Source: JBBROS01 sp963792675
GTDB taxonomy: Bacteria > Pseudomonadota > Alphaproteobacteria > Acetobacterales > Acetobacteraceae
Assembly: GCA_963792675.1 (NCBI GenBank)
Contig: CAWBWT010000002.1
Span: 682,001-746,000, forward strand
DNA length: 64,000 nt
Direction: 5' to 3'
In this document: positions 10,490 to 19,795 of the stretch, one piece after another
Position numbering within the stretch: position 1 is the stretch's first letter
Layout of the letters: each line of letters starts with the position of its first letter
Notes under the pieces: model-generated
The model's input: the letters and a program-made list of their open reading frames with translations, nothing else
Told to the model about the DNA's origin: nothing
Databases searched by the model: none
Translations under genes and position numbers: made by a program

Positions 10490-11965
10490 ATGACAGTCAA
10501 GCGGTTTGCACGGGCAGGGTTTGTGTCGGTGTTGCTGGGCAGCAGCGCGTTGGTGGGAACCGGCGCATGGCAGGCCCAGGCGCAGGCCCAGGCCCAGACA
10601 CAGACCCAGACACAGGACGCCGCGGCCGGCCCGATTCAGCCGTCGGCGGTGGCGCACCCGCTGCCGGACTTCTCCGACCTGGCGGGGCAGGTGAGCCCGG
10701 CGGTGGTGTCGGTGACGGTGCGCGAGCGGGCGCAAGCGGACGGGCCGCAGGAGATGCGCGGGCCCATGGGCATGATGCCGGGCCAAGGGCAACGGCAGGT
10801 GCAGATGGCGCGCGGCTCGGGCTTCATCATTGACGCCGACGGCACCATCGTCACCAATAACCACGTCGTGCAGGGCGCCGACCGGGTGACGGTCACGCTG
10901 ACCGACGGCACCGAGCTGCCGGCCAAGATCATCGGGCGCGACCCGCGCACGGACCTGGCCGTGATCAAGGTCGACGCCGGCCACGCGCTGCCGTCGCTGC
11001 GGCTGGGTGACAGCGACCAGGTCAAGCCGGGTCAGTGGGTGCTGGCGGTCGGCAACCCGTTCGGGCTCGGCGGCACGGTGACGGCGGGTATCGTCAGCGC
11101 GCGCGGACGTGACATCGGCTCCGGGCCGTACGACTCGTTCCTGCAGGTCGACGCGGCCATCAACCAGGGCAACTCCGGCGGGCCCCTGTTCACGCAGGAT
11201 GGCCGCGTGGTCGGGGTGAATACGGCGATCCTGTCGCCGAGCGGCGGCAGCGTCGGCATCGGCTTCGCGATCCCGAGCAACCTGGTCAAGCAGGTGACCG
11301 GCCAGCTGCGCACGGCGGGGCACGTGACGCGCGGCTTCCTTGGCGTCGAAACCCAGCCGGTGACGGCGGCGATCGCCCCCGAGCTCGGGCTGGCGAAGGG
11401 TGCCAAGGGCGCGTTGGTGGCGTCGATCTCGCCGGATAGCCCGGCGGCCAAGGCGGGGCTGCAGCCCGGCGACGTGCTGACGTCGGTCGACGGCCATGCG
11501 GTCGGCAATCCGCACGAGCTGGCCCAGGTCGTTGCCGACCTGAAGCCCGGTCAGTCGGCCGCGCTGCAGCTGATGCGGGACGGCTCGACCAAGTCGATGA
11601 ACGTCACCTTGTCGGCCATGCCGGAGGAGCGCCAAACGGCGGATGCCGGCGAGCAGGACCCCAAGGGTGGCCAAATCGGCCTAGCCTTGGCGCCGCTCAG
11701 CCCCGACGTCCGCCAGCAGCTCGATATCCCGAGCGGGCAGCACGGTGTGGTGGTCGCGGGCGTGCAGCCCGGCTCGGCCGCCGAACAGGCCGGTTTGCGG
11801 GAAGGTGACCTCGTGGTCGGCGTCGGCAACAAGACGGTGACCAGCCCGAGCCAAGCGGTCGAGGCCATCCGCGGGGCGACCCGGGACGGCAAGGGCGTCG
11901 CCCTTCGGGTGGTTCGCGACGGCCATGCCCGGTTCGTCGCGGTGTCCCCGACCTCGGAGGGCTGA
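10490..11965 (+). CDS. Do-like periplasmic serine protease (DegP/DegQ/MucD family)
   Basis: This 491-residue HtrA-family protease degrades and chaperones misfolded envelope proteins in the periplasm. The N terminus is a signal peptide with a hydrophobic core at residues 8-25, followed by a Gln-rich linker. The catalytic triad is His125 (TNNHVV), Asp155 (RTDLAVIK) and Ser229 (GNSGGP). Two PDZ domains follow (about residues 290-370 and 395-480). The start at 10490 is preceded by GAGGAGG at 10474-10480. An upstream in-frame start at 10391 would add a non-signal-like extension. It stands alone, next to tRNA-Thr. Confidence 0.95.
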   Translation: MTVKRFARAGFVSVLLGSSALVGTGAWQAQAQAQAQTQTQTQDAAAGPIQPSAVAHPLPDFSDLAGQVSPAVVSVTVRERAQADGPQEMRGPMGMMPGQGQRQVQMARGSGFIIDADGTIVTNNHVVQGADRVTVTLTDGTELPAKIIGRDPRTDLAVIKVDAGHALPSLRLGDSDQVKPGQWVLAVGNPFGLGGTVTAGIVSARGRDIGSGPYDSFLQVDAAINQGNSGGPLFTQDGRVVGVNTAILSPSGGSVGIGFAIPSNLVKQVTGQLRTAGHVTRGFLGVETQPVTAAIAPELGLAKGAKGALVASISPDSPAAKAGLQPGDVLTSVDGHAVGNPHELAQVVADLKPGQSAALQLMRDGSTKSMNVTLSAMPEERQTADAGEQDPKGGQIGLALAPLSPDVRQQLDIPSGQHGVVVAGVQPGSAAEQAGLREGDLVVGVGNKTVTSPSQAVEAIRGATRDGKGVALRVVRDGHARFVAVSPTSEG

Positions 11966-11974
11966 GGAGGCGCA

Positions 11975-12044
11975 CCCTGGCCGAGGCCGGTCAGGGGGAC
12001 AAGGAGCACAGGCAAGCCGGCCGGGTCGTATCAGGCCCGGCCGG
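11975..12044. terminator. two hairpins between convergent genes
   Basis: The first hairpin pairs CCCTGGCCG (11975-11983) with CGGTCAGGG (11988-11996), with one G-T pair. The second pairs CCGGCCGGG (12017-12025) with CCCGGCCGG (12036-12044) and is followed by GTTTG-type sequence rather than a long T run. They lie between degP and the minus-strand gene at 12031 and may end transcription in both directions. Confidence 0.5.
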
Positions 12045-12255
12045 TTTGCGGTACTTTACTGGTGCCGAGCGCACGAACGATGGCGGCCATCAAACGCAAG
12101 GCCTCGGCGCCGCCTCGATCGGCCAAGGTTCCGGCATCGAACTCCCCGGCCAGGACTTCGGCTTGCCCGGCGATGGTTTCCGCCGCTTGGCAGAAGGCTT
12201 GCTGCGCCAGGTGCAATTGCAACGATTCAGGTAGGCTGTTCCATTCAGTGATCAC
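12031..12255 (-). CDS. small helical hypothetical protein (74 aa)
   Basis: The 74-residue product (start MITEWNSLPESLQLHLAQQ) is predicted to be almost all helical, with an amphipathic pattern and an Ala-rich middle. It has no transmembrane segment or metal motif. I do not recognise a named family. It converges on degP, and the second hairpin of the terminator region overlaps its stop. Confidence 0.5.
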   Translation of the reverse strand: MITEWNSLPESLQLHLAQQAFCQAAETIAGQAEVLAGEFDAGTLADRGGAEALRLMAAIVRALGTSKVPQTGRA

Positions 12256-12375
12256 GGTTCAGTGGTCCCGCAAGCCATTCTGGCGCCAAAACTGCCGCAG
12301 GTTTTGCTGTCGCGGTCAGGCGCAGAACTAGTCCATTCTGCTTAACGAATGGTTTAAGCCGAGCGGAGGACGGGA

Positions 12376-13164
12376 TCACGCAAGCGTGAGGCGAGCCGGC
12401 TCAAGCGGTCCGAACCGCACCGTGATGTCAACCGGGCGCTCGAGCCAGAACGGCGGCGTCACGCTGCCCAGCATCACGATCTGACCGGCCCGCAAGCCGC
12501 CGAATGCGGCGGCTTCGGCCGAACCGGCCAGCCAGGCCAACGCCTGCATGGGGTGGCCGAGCAGGTCGGCGCCGCGCCCGGTTCCGGCGCTTGCGCCGTC
12601 CAGCGTCAATTCGCCGATGATCGTTTCGAGATCCAGGCTGCGCCAGTCGGCGAACGGCTCGCCGAGCACGGCGCCGGCGTGGAACACCTGATCGGCGATC
12701 AAAGCGGGGGTGCCGAACTCGGCGAGGTCGGCGTAGCGGTTCTCGACCACCTCGATTGCGGTCATCAGCAGGTCCACCGCGTCCGCCGCCGCCTCCGGCG
12801 TGCAAGGGCCGGGTGGAAGGTCGCGCGCAAGATGGACGGCCAGTTCGCATTCGACCCCGGGCCGCAGGAACCGGCTGAAGTCCAGGATACTGCCGCTGGC
12901 ATGCAGGTTGTCGCGCGGCATGAACCCGGCGGCCGGGCCGTCCAGGCCGAGGTAGCGCTGCATCTGCTGGGTGGTCGCGCCGATCTTGAACCCGCCCGGC
13001 GCGGCCTGGTCGGTCAGCTGCGCCAAGGCGGCCTGCCCCGCCACTCCCTCGGCGAGCGTGGCGGGCCGGGCGCCGGGCGCGAGCGGGGCCATGGGTGCAC
13101 GCATCGGCTTGCGTCGCGCGCCCATCAGCGCGGCGGCGCAACGCTCCGGCGAGAAGTCGCTCAT
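12376..13164 (-). CDS. 2-keto-4-pentenoate hydratase / fumarylacetoacetate hydrolase-fold protein
   Basis: The 262-residue protein belongs to the MhpD-like hydratase family, which adds water to 2-hydroxypentadienoate-type products of aromatic meta-cleavage. Recognisable features are GFKIGATTQQMQ near residue 60, the FMPRDNL segment, GVECELAVHLARDL with the metal-binding Glu pair, and AIEVVENRYAD near 150. The start at 13162-13164 overlaps the rlmB stop by four bases, so the genes are translationally coupled. A longer open frame upstream is an antiparallel-frame artefact of rlmB. No other aromatic degradation gene is nearby, so the true substrate is open. Confidence 0.85.
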   Translation of the reverse strand: MSDFSPERCAAALMGARRKPMRAPMAPLAPGARPATLAEGVAGQAALAQLTDQAAPGGFKIGATTQQMQRYLGLDGPAAGFMPRDNLHASGSILDFSRFLRPGVECELAVHLARDLPPGPCTPEAAADAVDLLMTAIEVVENRYADLAEFGTPALIADQVFHAGAVLGEPFADWRSLDLETIIGELTLDGASAGTGRGADLLGHPMQALAWLAGSAEAAAFGGLRAGQIVMLGSVTPPFWLERPVDITVRFGPLEPARLTLA

Positions 13165-14198
13165 TCGGGCCTCGTGAGTTCGTAAAGGGCGAGGGTCGCG
13201 GCGGCTGACACGTTCAGGCTTTCCATCACGCCCGGCATGGCGAGGCCGACGAGCTCGTCGCAGGTTTCGCGGGTGAGACGGCGCATGCCGTCGCCCTCGG
13301 CGCCGAGCACCAGCACGACCCGCCGCTGCCGCAACGCGGCCCCACGCAGCGGCGGGGCGCCGGCGTCCAAGCCGACGACCCAGCAACCGGCCGCTTTCAA
13401 AGCGACCAGGGTGCGGGCCAAGTTGACGGCGCGCAGCAGCGGGACCGTTTCGAGTGCGCCCGAGGCGGCCTTGGCCATGACGCCGGTTTCCTCGGGCGCG
13501 TTGCGCTCCTGCACGATCACCGCGGCGGCGCCGAACGCGGCGGCGCTGCGCAAGGTGGCGCCGATGTTGCGGGGATCGGTGACCTGGTCGAGCATGAGTA
13601 GCGGGCCTGGGCGCGCCAGAACCGCGGTCAGGGCCGGCGGCGCGAGCAGGTCCGCGAGCAGCCCGGCCCCTTGATGCACCGTGTCGCGGCCGAGCAGCTG
13701 ATCGAGCCGGTTGCGCTCGATGCGCTCCGGCGCGAGCGGCCAAGGCGGGGCGAGCTGGGTGGCGAGCGTCGCTTCTGCCTCGGCGGTCAGCACGAGCCGC
13801 TTGAGGCGGCGGGCCGGGTTGGCCAGGGCGGCGGCGACGGCGTGGATGCCGTGCAGCCAAACGCTGCCGCGCGGCGCCGCCGGTCCGGCCGGGCGAGCGG
13901 GCGCTTGCGCCGCGGTGGCGGCTGCGGGCGCATGCAGCGTGTCCCGACCCGGCTTGCGCTCGGTGGGCGCCGGCGGCGTCTCGCGCGGTTCGGGTGCTGT
14001 GGCCTTGGGCTCCGGCCTGGCAGCGGGCCGGGCGGCGTGACGGGGCGGGGCACCGGGTTCCGGGGGACGGCTGGGGCGAGGTCCGCTGGCGTGACGGTCG
14101 CGTGGCGGCGGCCGCCCGGGGCCGCGGGGCCCCGGCGGCCTGGCCGGGCCGGACGGAGGGCCGCCGGCGCCGGGCCGGCTGGGTGGTTTGCTGCGCAT
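13161..14198 (-). CDS. rlmB: 23S rRNA 2'-O-methyltransferase of the SpoU/TrmH family (RlmB)
   Basis: The 345-residue protein methylates ribose of G2251 in 23S rRNA using SAM. Motif 1 is DQVTDPRNIGATLRSA, motif 2 is LVLGAEGDGM, and motif 3 is PGVMESLNVSAAAT. They lie in the C-terminal half and form the knotted SPOUT fold. A substrate-binding domain precedes them (about 110-185). The first 110 residues are Pro/Arg/Ala-rich and probably disordered, an extension common in high-GC alphaproteobacteria. The start at 14198 was chosen because further upstream the frame runs into tRNA-Tyr. It is coupled to the hydratase gene. Confidence 0.92.
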   Translation of the reverse strand: MRSKPPSRPGAGGPPSGPARPPGPRGPGRPPPRDRHASGPRPSRPPEPGAPPRHAARPAARPEPKATAPEPRETPPAPTERKPGRDTLHAPAAATAAQAPARPAGPAAPRGSVWLHGIHAVAAALANPARRLKRLVLTAEAEATLATQLAPPWPLAPERIERNRLDQLLGRDTVHQGAGLLADLLAPPALTAVLARPGPLLMLDQVTDPRNIGATLRSAAAFGAAAVIVQERNAPEETGVMAKAASGALETVPLLRAVNLARTLVALKAAGCWVVGLDAGAPPLRGAALRQRRVVLVLGAEGDGMRRLTRETCDELVGLAMPGVMESLNVSAAATLALYELTRPE

Positions 14199-14290
14199 CG
14201 CGGGTTTATAGGGGCCTTGCTGCCGGAAGGGTATGGCGGTCGATTGACAAGGGTGGCAGCGGGGCGCTACCCCGCGCGCTCCCTGCCCGT

Positions 14291-14376
14291 GGAGGGGTGC
14301 CCGAGTGGCTAAAGGGGGCGGACTGTAAATCCGCTGGCGTACGCCTACGCTGGTTCGAATCCAGCCCCCTCCACCA
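14291..14376 (+). tRNA. tRNA-Tyr (anticodon GTA)
   Basis: This is an 86-base class II tRNA. The acceptor stem GGAGGGG pairs with CCCCTCC, the anticodon loop is CTGTAAA with anticodon GTA, the variable arm is long, and the T arm contains GGTTCGAATCC. The 3' CCA is encoded (14374-14376). It is divergent from rlmB. Confidence 0.96.
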
Positions 14377-14584
14377 GCGGTTTCCACAGCAGAATTTCCG
14401 TGTTGGACCGTGCGACCGGACGGCAGCCAATCTTGTGCGTCTGGGGTATTCCGCACGTGGATCAGTCCGTTAAATCAACAGAGCACAGGTGTTTGTTTTC
14501 CGGGATTTGATCGTTAACTCTGCTTGTCGTTGGTTCGCGACCCAAATAAGTTCCGATGAGAAATCGCGAATTCGGGAACGTTCA

Positions 14585-16738
14585 ATGGGAACTTACAACT
14601 GGAAATCACCCGTTAGTGGGTCATGGGGTAACCCGCTGCTTTGGTCGCCGAGCGGGCCGCCGCCGACAACGATTGCGAGTGGCTTTGCTTACTACACCTA
14701 CTCGTCAGATGAGGCTGTGTTCAGCACCGGCGCGGTTCTTCCTTACACGGTCACTGGCGATGCCCATGCCGCATCACTGACGATACAGCACGACCAAGTC
14801 ACGTTCTCGAACTTTACTTTCAACAACAACCCGGGCGGCTATGCCGTGCCCGAACCGATAATTTCCGTCAGCAATGGCGCCGCGGTGACGGTCAACGCCA
14901 GCGCTTCCATATCGACCGTGGATACCGTCGCTTATCCGTACAGTGTCGATGGTCCGCTGGTGATCAACAATGCCAGCGTTAACGTGCTGGGCTCGCTCGA
15001 TGCCACCCTCGATCTCCAAGCCGGCGGCGTGCTGACGGTTGGCAATGGCGGTCGGTTCTACTCGCCGGTCACCAACCACGTGCCGATGCCCCTGGCGGTG
15101 GTCGAACAAGGCGGCACCCTCAATGTCGAAGCTGGCAGCACCGTCAACGCACCATTCCAGAAGATGGGCGGCACCCTCAATATCAATGGCGGAACCGCGC
15201 CAGGTGGGGCCATACAAAGCACCGGCATTGTCAACGGCAGCAACGGCGGCCTACTAACCGGGCTCAGCTACAACTATCTAGCGAATATCGCCAATGACGG
15301 AGTGATCGCCGCTACCGCCGGGCTGTTTACTATCCAAACCCAATCGATCGCCGGGAGCGGCCATCTAACCATCGCCGCGGGAGCCAAATTGGTGATCACC
15401 GACTACGGTGGCGGCGGCACGCTCTACGCTGGCAACGTCGCAGGCCTCTCGCCGATCCGCGTTATCACGGTCAATAACGACGTCGTCTTCGCGCAGAATG
15501 CCAGCCTGCTGCTGCGCAATGCGGTGCAGGGTAATGGCAACTTGCTGAATTTCGGCGCGGGCGACTCCGTCGACCTGACCGAGTTGCGAGCCACCACGCT
15601 GACCGCCACCGACCGCAACGGAGTCACCACGGTCACCGCGACCGGCACGCCGACCGGGCAAGCGTCTGGCTTCTCGGTCTCGTTCAAGCTGGGCGGCGAC
15701 TACTCGCTGAACGACTTGGCGTTGGGCGAGGACGGTGCTGGCGGATCGCTGGTCAGTTTCGTCGACCATTCGCCTCCATCTGTCGTGACAGCGCCGCCGG
15801 CGCCGACACCCCCGACGCCCGTGGTCGCCCCGACGCCGACCCCAACGGTTGCCGTCACCGAGGGGCGCCGGGGGGACAGCTTCGCCCTTAACAGCGATGC
15901 CAGCGTGCTGTTCAGCCATGGCGGCAAGACCGACACGCTGTACGGCCTCAAGGAGATCGACTTCATTGATGGCCGCGAGGTGTTCGATGCCAACGACCCC
16001 GTCGCCAGCATCGTCCGCCTGTATCAGGCGGCCCTCGGGCGTGCTCCTGACCAGGGCGGTTTGCACTATTGGTCCTATGCGTTGGCGCACGGGTCGACCC
16101 TCACGGACCTTGCCAACGGCTTCCAATCCAGCCCCGAGTTCATCACCCGGTTTGGCGGCGACCTGCCGAACAGCAACTACGTGGCCCGCATCTACCAGAA
16201 CGTGCTGGGCCGCACGCCGGACGCGTCCGGGCTCGCCTTCTGGCAGGGCAACCTCGACAACGGAACCGCCACCCGCGCCCAAACGCTGGCGGGCATCTCC
16301 GAGAGCGCCGAGAACAAGGCCGCGACGGCCCCCGCGGTTGCAACCGGGATCTGGGACCTCGACGAAACCGCCGCCCGGGTCGCCCGCCTCTACGACGCGG
16401 CGCTCGGACGGCTGCCGGATGGGCCGGGACTGGCCTACTGGACCAGCGACATCAAGGGAGGGGCGCCCCTGCTCGACCTCGCCAATGCGTTCGTCGGCAG
16501 CGCCGAGTTCACCGCCACCTATGGCGCGCTCGACAACTCGGCGTTCGTCGACACGGTGTATCACAACACGCTGCACCGTGCGGCCGATCCGGGCGGCGCG
16601 GGCTACTGGGTCAACGCCCTCAATGCCGGCACCAGCCGGGCCGAAGTGATGGTGGGCTTCTCGGAAAGTCCGGAGCACCTGAACAACACCGCGCCCAACG
16701 TCATGAACGAGACGGATTACGGCATCCGTCTCGCCTGA
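14585..16738 (+). CDS. exported beta-helix-like protein with C-terminal DUF4214 repeats
   Basis: The protein has 717 residues from the ATG at 14585 (MGTYNWKSPVSGSW). The first 400 residues are Gly/Asn/Val/Thr-rich and repetitive, like a secreted beta-solenoid. A Pro/Thr linker (APPAPTPPTP) lies near residue 400-425. The C-terminal 250 residues hold four repeats of the form Tyr-x(3)-Leu-x-Arg-x(2)-Asp-x(2)-Gly-x(2)-(Tyr/Phe)-Trp, at about 16018, 16186, 16390 and 16558. These define DUF4214. Such proteins are found in phyllosphere and acetic-acid alphaproteobacteria and are thought to be surface-associated. There is no classical signal peptide; type I secretion is possible. An upstream start at 14489 seems less likely. 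Confidence 0.75.
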   Translation: MGTYNWKSPVSGSWGNPLLWSPSGPPPTTIASGFAYYTYSSDEAVFSTGAVLPYTVTGDAHAASLTIQHDQVTFSNFTFNNNPGGYAVPEPIISVSNGAAVTVNASASISTVDTVAYPYSVDGPLVINNASVNVLGSLDATLDLQAGGVLTVGNGGRFYSPVTNHVPMPLAVVEQGGTLNVEAGSTVNAPFQKMGGTLNINGGTAPGGAIQSTGIVNGSNGGLLTGLSYNYLANIANDGVIAATAGLFTIQTQSIAGSGHLTIAAGAKLVITDYGGGGTLYAGNVAGLSPIRVITVNNDVVFAQNASLLLRNAVQGNGNLLNFGAGDSVDLTELRATTLTATDRNGVTTVTATGTPTGQASGFSVSFKLGGDYSLNDLALGEDGAGGSLVSFVDHSPPSVVTAPPAPTPPTPVVAPTPTPTVAVTEGRRGDSFALNSDASVLFSHGGKTDTLYGLKEIDFIDGREVFDANDPVASIVRLYQAALGRAPDQGGLHYWSYALAHGSTLTDLANGFQSSPEFITRFGGDLPNSNYVARIYQNVLGRTPDASGLAFWQGNLDNGTATRAQTLAGISESAENKAATAPAVATGIWDLDETAARVARLYDAALGRLPDGPGLAYWTSDIKGGAPLLDLANAFVGSAEFTATYGALDNSAFVDTVYHNTLHRAADPGGAGYWVNALNAGTSRAEVMVGFSESPEHLNNTAPNVMNETDYGIRLA

Positions 16739-16809
16739 GCCGGCGTTGCCCGCGGCCGGCTTGCGGGTTGCGGGCGGCTGACCATGTCGGCGGGGTCAGG
16801 GAGGTTCAC

Positions 16810-16950
16810 GTGATCCGATTGTTGTCCCCGCCGGGCCTCGTCACCGGCGCCGTGGTCATGCTGTCCGTCGCCGGGGGTGTCGCGTTCGGCGCGGGCGTGG
16901 TCTCGGCCTTGCTGGCCGCCCATGCCATCGGCCGGCCGGCGCGCGCATGA
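16810..16950 (+). CDS. small membrane peptide (46 aa), GTG start
   Basis: A GTG-started frame encodes a 46-residue peptide with one long hydrophobic segment (VTGAVVMLSVAGGVAFGAG and following) that should span the membrane. It ends in TGA overlapping the ATG of the next small frame. The pairing of two hydrophobic micro-ORFs is the main support. The function is unknown. Confidence 0.4.
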   Translation: MIRLLSPPGLVTGAVVMLSVAGGVAFGAGVVSALLAAHAIGRPARA

Positions 16951-17069
16951 TCGCGCTGCTCTATCTGCCCGCTTTGGCGGCCCTCCATTTCAGTGCGGGC
17001 GCGGCACTGGGCGGCATGGCGGTGCTTTCGACGAAGGCGGTGATTGACGTCGTGAGAGGGCGGCCCTAG
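16947..17069 (+). CDS. small membrane peptide (40 aa), coupled
   Basis: The frame starts at the ATG at 16947, four bases inside the end of the preceding micro-ORF, and encodes 40 residues (MIALLYLPALAALHFSAG and so on) ending in VVRGRP. The first 28 residues are hydrophobic, so it is likely membrane-inserted. Translational coupling to the previous frame suggests a two-peptide unit. No family was recognised. Confidence 0.4.
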   Translation: MIALLYLPALAALHFSAGAALGGMAVLSTKAVIDVVRGRP

Positions 17070-17108
17070 ACGCCGGGCGGGCTGCTCAAACGGCGGCCCG
17101 GGAGCGGA

Positions 17109-18746
17109 TCACGCCCCTTCGGCCGCACACACGTCCTCGGGCTCGGTTGCCGGGTCGGCCGGTGCGGGCAGGGCCGGGCACAGCGGGCCAGCGGCCGGTT
17201 CGATCGCCGTCAGCCGAACGCCCAGACGCCGCCGGTCCATACCGTCGCCGGCCTCGATCGGTGCGACCGGGCGGTCGATCACGAAGCTCAGCAGGACCGA
17301 GTGCCCCGGCGGCGGCCGAGCGGACATTGAAGGCGTGATCCGGATGGCCACGGGTCCGACCGGCTCGCCGGGCGGAACATACCAGGTCGCGACGGCAATC
17401 GCGTTGAGCAGGATCGTGATCGTGCGCGCGCCGGGCTCGATGGTGTCCGGGGGGATGTAGCGGCTGAGCACCACGTCGAACCCGTCGCTCCACCGATCGA
17501 TGATCCAGTCCGGCAAGCAGAGGCTGGCGCGTTCGGCGGCTGACCAGACGCCCCACTCCTCGGCCGCATGCCAGCCGCTGCCCAGCAGAAGCTGGCCCAG
17601 CGAACCCGGGCGGAACACGATGGACGTCAGTTCGCGGCCGGTCCCGTTCTGCATCATGTCGAGGAAGGCTTGGACGTTGTGCTGCTGGGTCCTGACCCGG
17701 TCCTCGGCATAGCCGGCCTCGGTGATCTGATCGGCGCGCGGCAAGTGACGCGCCAGGAACGCTGAGAGCGCGGCGCCATCGCTGTCCGGCGCTGAGGCAA
17801 GCGGCGCGTGCCCCGACGGGTTGCCCGCCTGGCTGATGGCCCGGTCATACAGCGCCTCCCATTGCGGGGCGAGCGAGGTCAGGCCGATGCGCTCCCTCAG
17901 CATGGCCGTGACGGCGCGGGTGGCGGCCGGGTCGTAGTCCAGGATCAGCCGCGCGAGACTGCCGGCCGTGGGCATCGGGCCAAGCATGCGGCGCGACAGC
18001 GAGGTGTCCGGCCAGTCCGTGATCTGCTCGGGGCCGAACCGGCCGCCGAAGCCGAATTCGTCGATGACGATCACCGACGCCCCGACCGCGACGGCCTCGA
18101 TGGCGCTGCGGGAATGGGCGAACACGATGTCGGCGCGGCGGCAACGCTCCGCGAGGTCGGACACCACCACGCCGGCGCCGGGTCCGACGACTTCGAGCGG
18201 GATGTCCGCTTGCCGGCAGGCTTCGGCCACGAGCGCGACATGCCCGGTGTTCTGCTTGACGATCAGCAGCGCGGACCGGGGCCGTTCCGGCCATTCGTCG
18301 CGCAAGGTGAACCGGTCGAGGTCGACCCCGTTCGGCAGCACGGCGATCCGGGCGGCATCCACGCCGTCGAGCAGCAGGCGGTCCCGGCACGCAGCGTCCA
18401 CGGCGACGTAGCAGCCGATGCGCGCGCACAACAGGGGCTCGTCGAACAGACTGGCGCTGTCATGGCAGGTGAACAGCGCCGGGACGGTGGGGAAGCGAAC
18501 CATTGCCAGCGCCAGCACGACGTTGTGGCTGCCATGGATGATGTCGGGCAGGTAGCCGATCGACTCGATCCGGCTGGTGACGGCGATGCCCAGCATCCGT
18601 GCGCGGGTCGCGGTGGCGCCGAGTGTCGGGCTGTAGATCGCGACGTGGTGGCCGCGCGCGCGCATGGCGATGGCCAGCTCAAGTGTCGCGACTTCGGTTC
18701 CGGTGCGTTCGGAAAAGACGATGTTGGTGAACAGGATCGAACGCAT
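17109..18746 (-). CDS. GT4-like glycosyltransferase with C-terminal accessory domain
   Basis: The protein has 545 residues. The N-terminal 270 residues look like a GT-B glycosyltransferase: an opening beta strand with GTEVATLELA, HGSHNVVLAL near residue 72, and VLPNGVDLDRF near 137 typical of GT4 enzymes. The motif SRSAIEAVAVGASVIVIDEF near 210 is the nucleotide-sugar site region. The last 200 residues form a separate domain with the stretch GSGWHAAEEWGVWS, a beta-sandwich type module often attached to such enzymes in this group. It probably transfers a sugar to a surface polysaccharide or glycan. The gene stands alone. Confidence 0.75.
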   Translation of the reverse strand: MRSILFTNIVFSERTGTEVATLELAIAMRARGHHVAIYSPTLGATATRARMLGIAVTSRIESIGYLPDIIHGSHNVVLALAMVRFPTVPALFTCHDSASLFDEPLLCARIGCYVAVDAACRDRLLLDGVDAARIAVLPNGVDLDRFTLRDEWPERPRSALLIVKQNTGHVALVAEACRQADIPLEVVGPGAGVVVSDLAERCRRADIVFAHSRSAIEAVAVGASVIVIDEFGFGGRFGPEQITDWPDTSLSRRMLGPMPTAGSLARLILDYDPAATRAVTAMLRERIGLTSLAPQWEALYDRAISQAGNPSGHAPLASAPDSDGAALSAFLARHLPRADQITEAGYAEDRVRTQQHNVQAFLDMMQNGTGRELTSIVFRPGSLGQLLLGSGWHAAEEWGVWSAAERASLCLPDWIIDRWSDGFDVVLSRYIPPDTIEPGARTITILLNAIAVATWYVPPGEPVGPVAIRITPSMSARPPPGHSVLLSFVIDRPVAPIEAGDGMDRRRLGVRLTAIEPAAGPLCPALPAPADPATEPEDVCAAEGA

Positions 18747-18938
18747 TGCCGGTGCTGTAATCCGTCAGCCGAGTTGCAGGCCCTTTGCGGTCACGTTCAG
18801 CCATCGCCGGTTCAGGTCGACGCTCCGGATCAGAGATGGCCGCATGCGTGCCGTCCGGACTCTACGACTATCGGTATCATTCCGATTAAAGCAAGAAACC
18901 GGTTGCGAGGAATTGTTTGCGCGTTCGGTCCTTGGCGG

Positions 18939-19728
18939 TCAGGTGCCGATGGCCAAGGTCGCGCGGAGCTTGCGCAGGAGTGCTACCGCCGATTGCGCGG
19001 TGATGCGGCCGGTGCGCGGGTTTTCGCTCGGCACGTTCTCGATCTGCATCTCGAGCCGGGCGGCGTCGCTTTCGAGTTCGATGCGGTGGATGTTGCGGTC
19101 GACGGCCGGGTCGGCCCAGATCTCGATCGTGGTGCGGTCGGGGCCGATGCCCGCCAGCGAAAGTGCGGCGGCGACGTTCACGTTCGCGGGGAAGCCGACC
19201 GCCGCCTCGCGCGCCGAGCCCGAAAACACGAGCAGCGGCCCGGTGAGCGCGGACACGTCGATGCCGTGCCGCAGCAAATGCGGCGCGCCGGCGAGGCCGT
19301 CCGGGGGCTTGCGGGTGATCATGCGGACGCTTTGGATGGTGCCTTCTGCGGCGGCGAGCACCGCGTCGAGCCCCAGCAGAGCTCCGCTCGGCACCAGGAT
19401 GCGGGCGCCGTGGGCGGCCGCTAGGTCGGTCAGCTCCGGATGCCGCAGCAAGGCCGCGCAGCTGAACACCACCAAGGTGCGGCCGGCGCGCAGGACCGGT
19501 TCGGCAATGGCGGGCAAGGCGGCGGCGGGCGCGCACTCGACGACGATGTCGGCGATTTCGGCCAGGGCGTCGGACGGCAGCACCAGGACTGCCAGGCGCC
19601 GGAGGGTCGATGGGGGTGCGGACGCCGATCGCGACCAGCTCGATCCCAGGGATGCCGGCCAGGATGGCGGCCGCGACCGATCGTCCGATGGCGCCGTAGC
19701 CGGCAATGGCGATGCGAAGATTTGGCAT
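18939..19728 (-). pseudogene. L-aspartate dehydrogenase (NadX-like), one frameshift
   Basis: The product starts at the ATG at 19728 with a Rossmann motif (IAIAGYGAIGRSVAAAIL) and continues, after a frame change near 19612-19616, with DIVVECAP, LVPSGALLGLDAVLAA and RHGIDVSALTGPLL. These are family features of aspartate dehydrogenase, which makes iminoaspartate for NAD synthesis or breaks down aspartate. Removing one C from the five-C run (GGGGG on the plus strand at 19612-19616) restores a 262-residue protein of normal length. The reading is therefore probably a sequence error. It is divergent from the methyltransferase gene. Confidence 0.8.
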
Positions 19729-19752
19729 GCTGGAGCTTACCCGGCGGCAGCG

Positions 19753-19779
19753 TTGACCGGCAACGCGGGAAATTATACC
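19753..19779 (+). promoter_or_regulatory. possible promoter for the cytosine methyltransferase
   Basis: A TTGACC hexamer at 19753-19758 and TATACC at 19774-19779 are spaced by 15 bases, in a locally AT-rich patch 17 bases before the ATG at 19796. The spacing is shorter than ideal. Confidence 0.3.
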
Positions 19780-19795
19780 TAGATTCGTATGGAAA

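Noticed and set aside
13165..13860. Upstream extension of the hydratase gene giving a 494-residue protein
   Set aside because: The extension is an Arg/Pro-rich alternate-frame reading of rlmB; the ATG at 13162-13164 gives the family's normal length and a four-base overlap with the rlmB stop.
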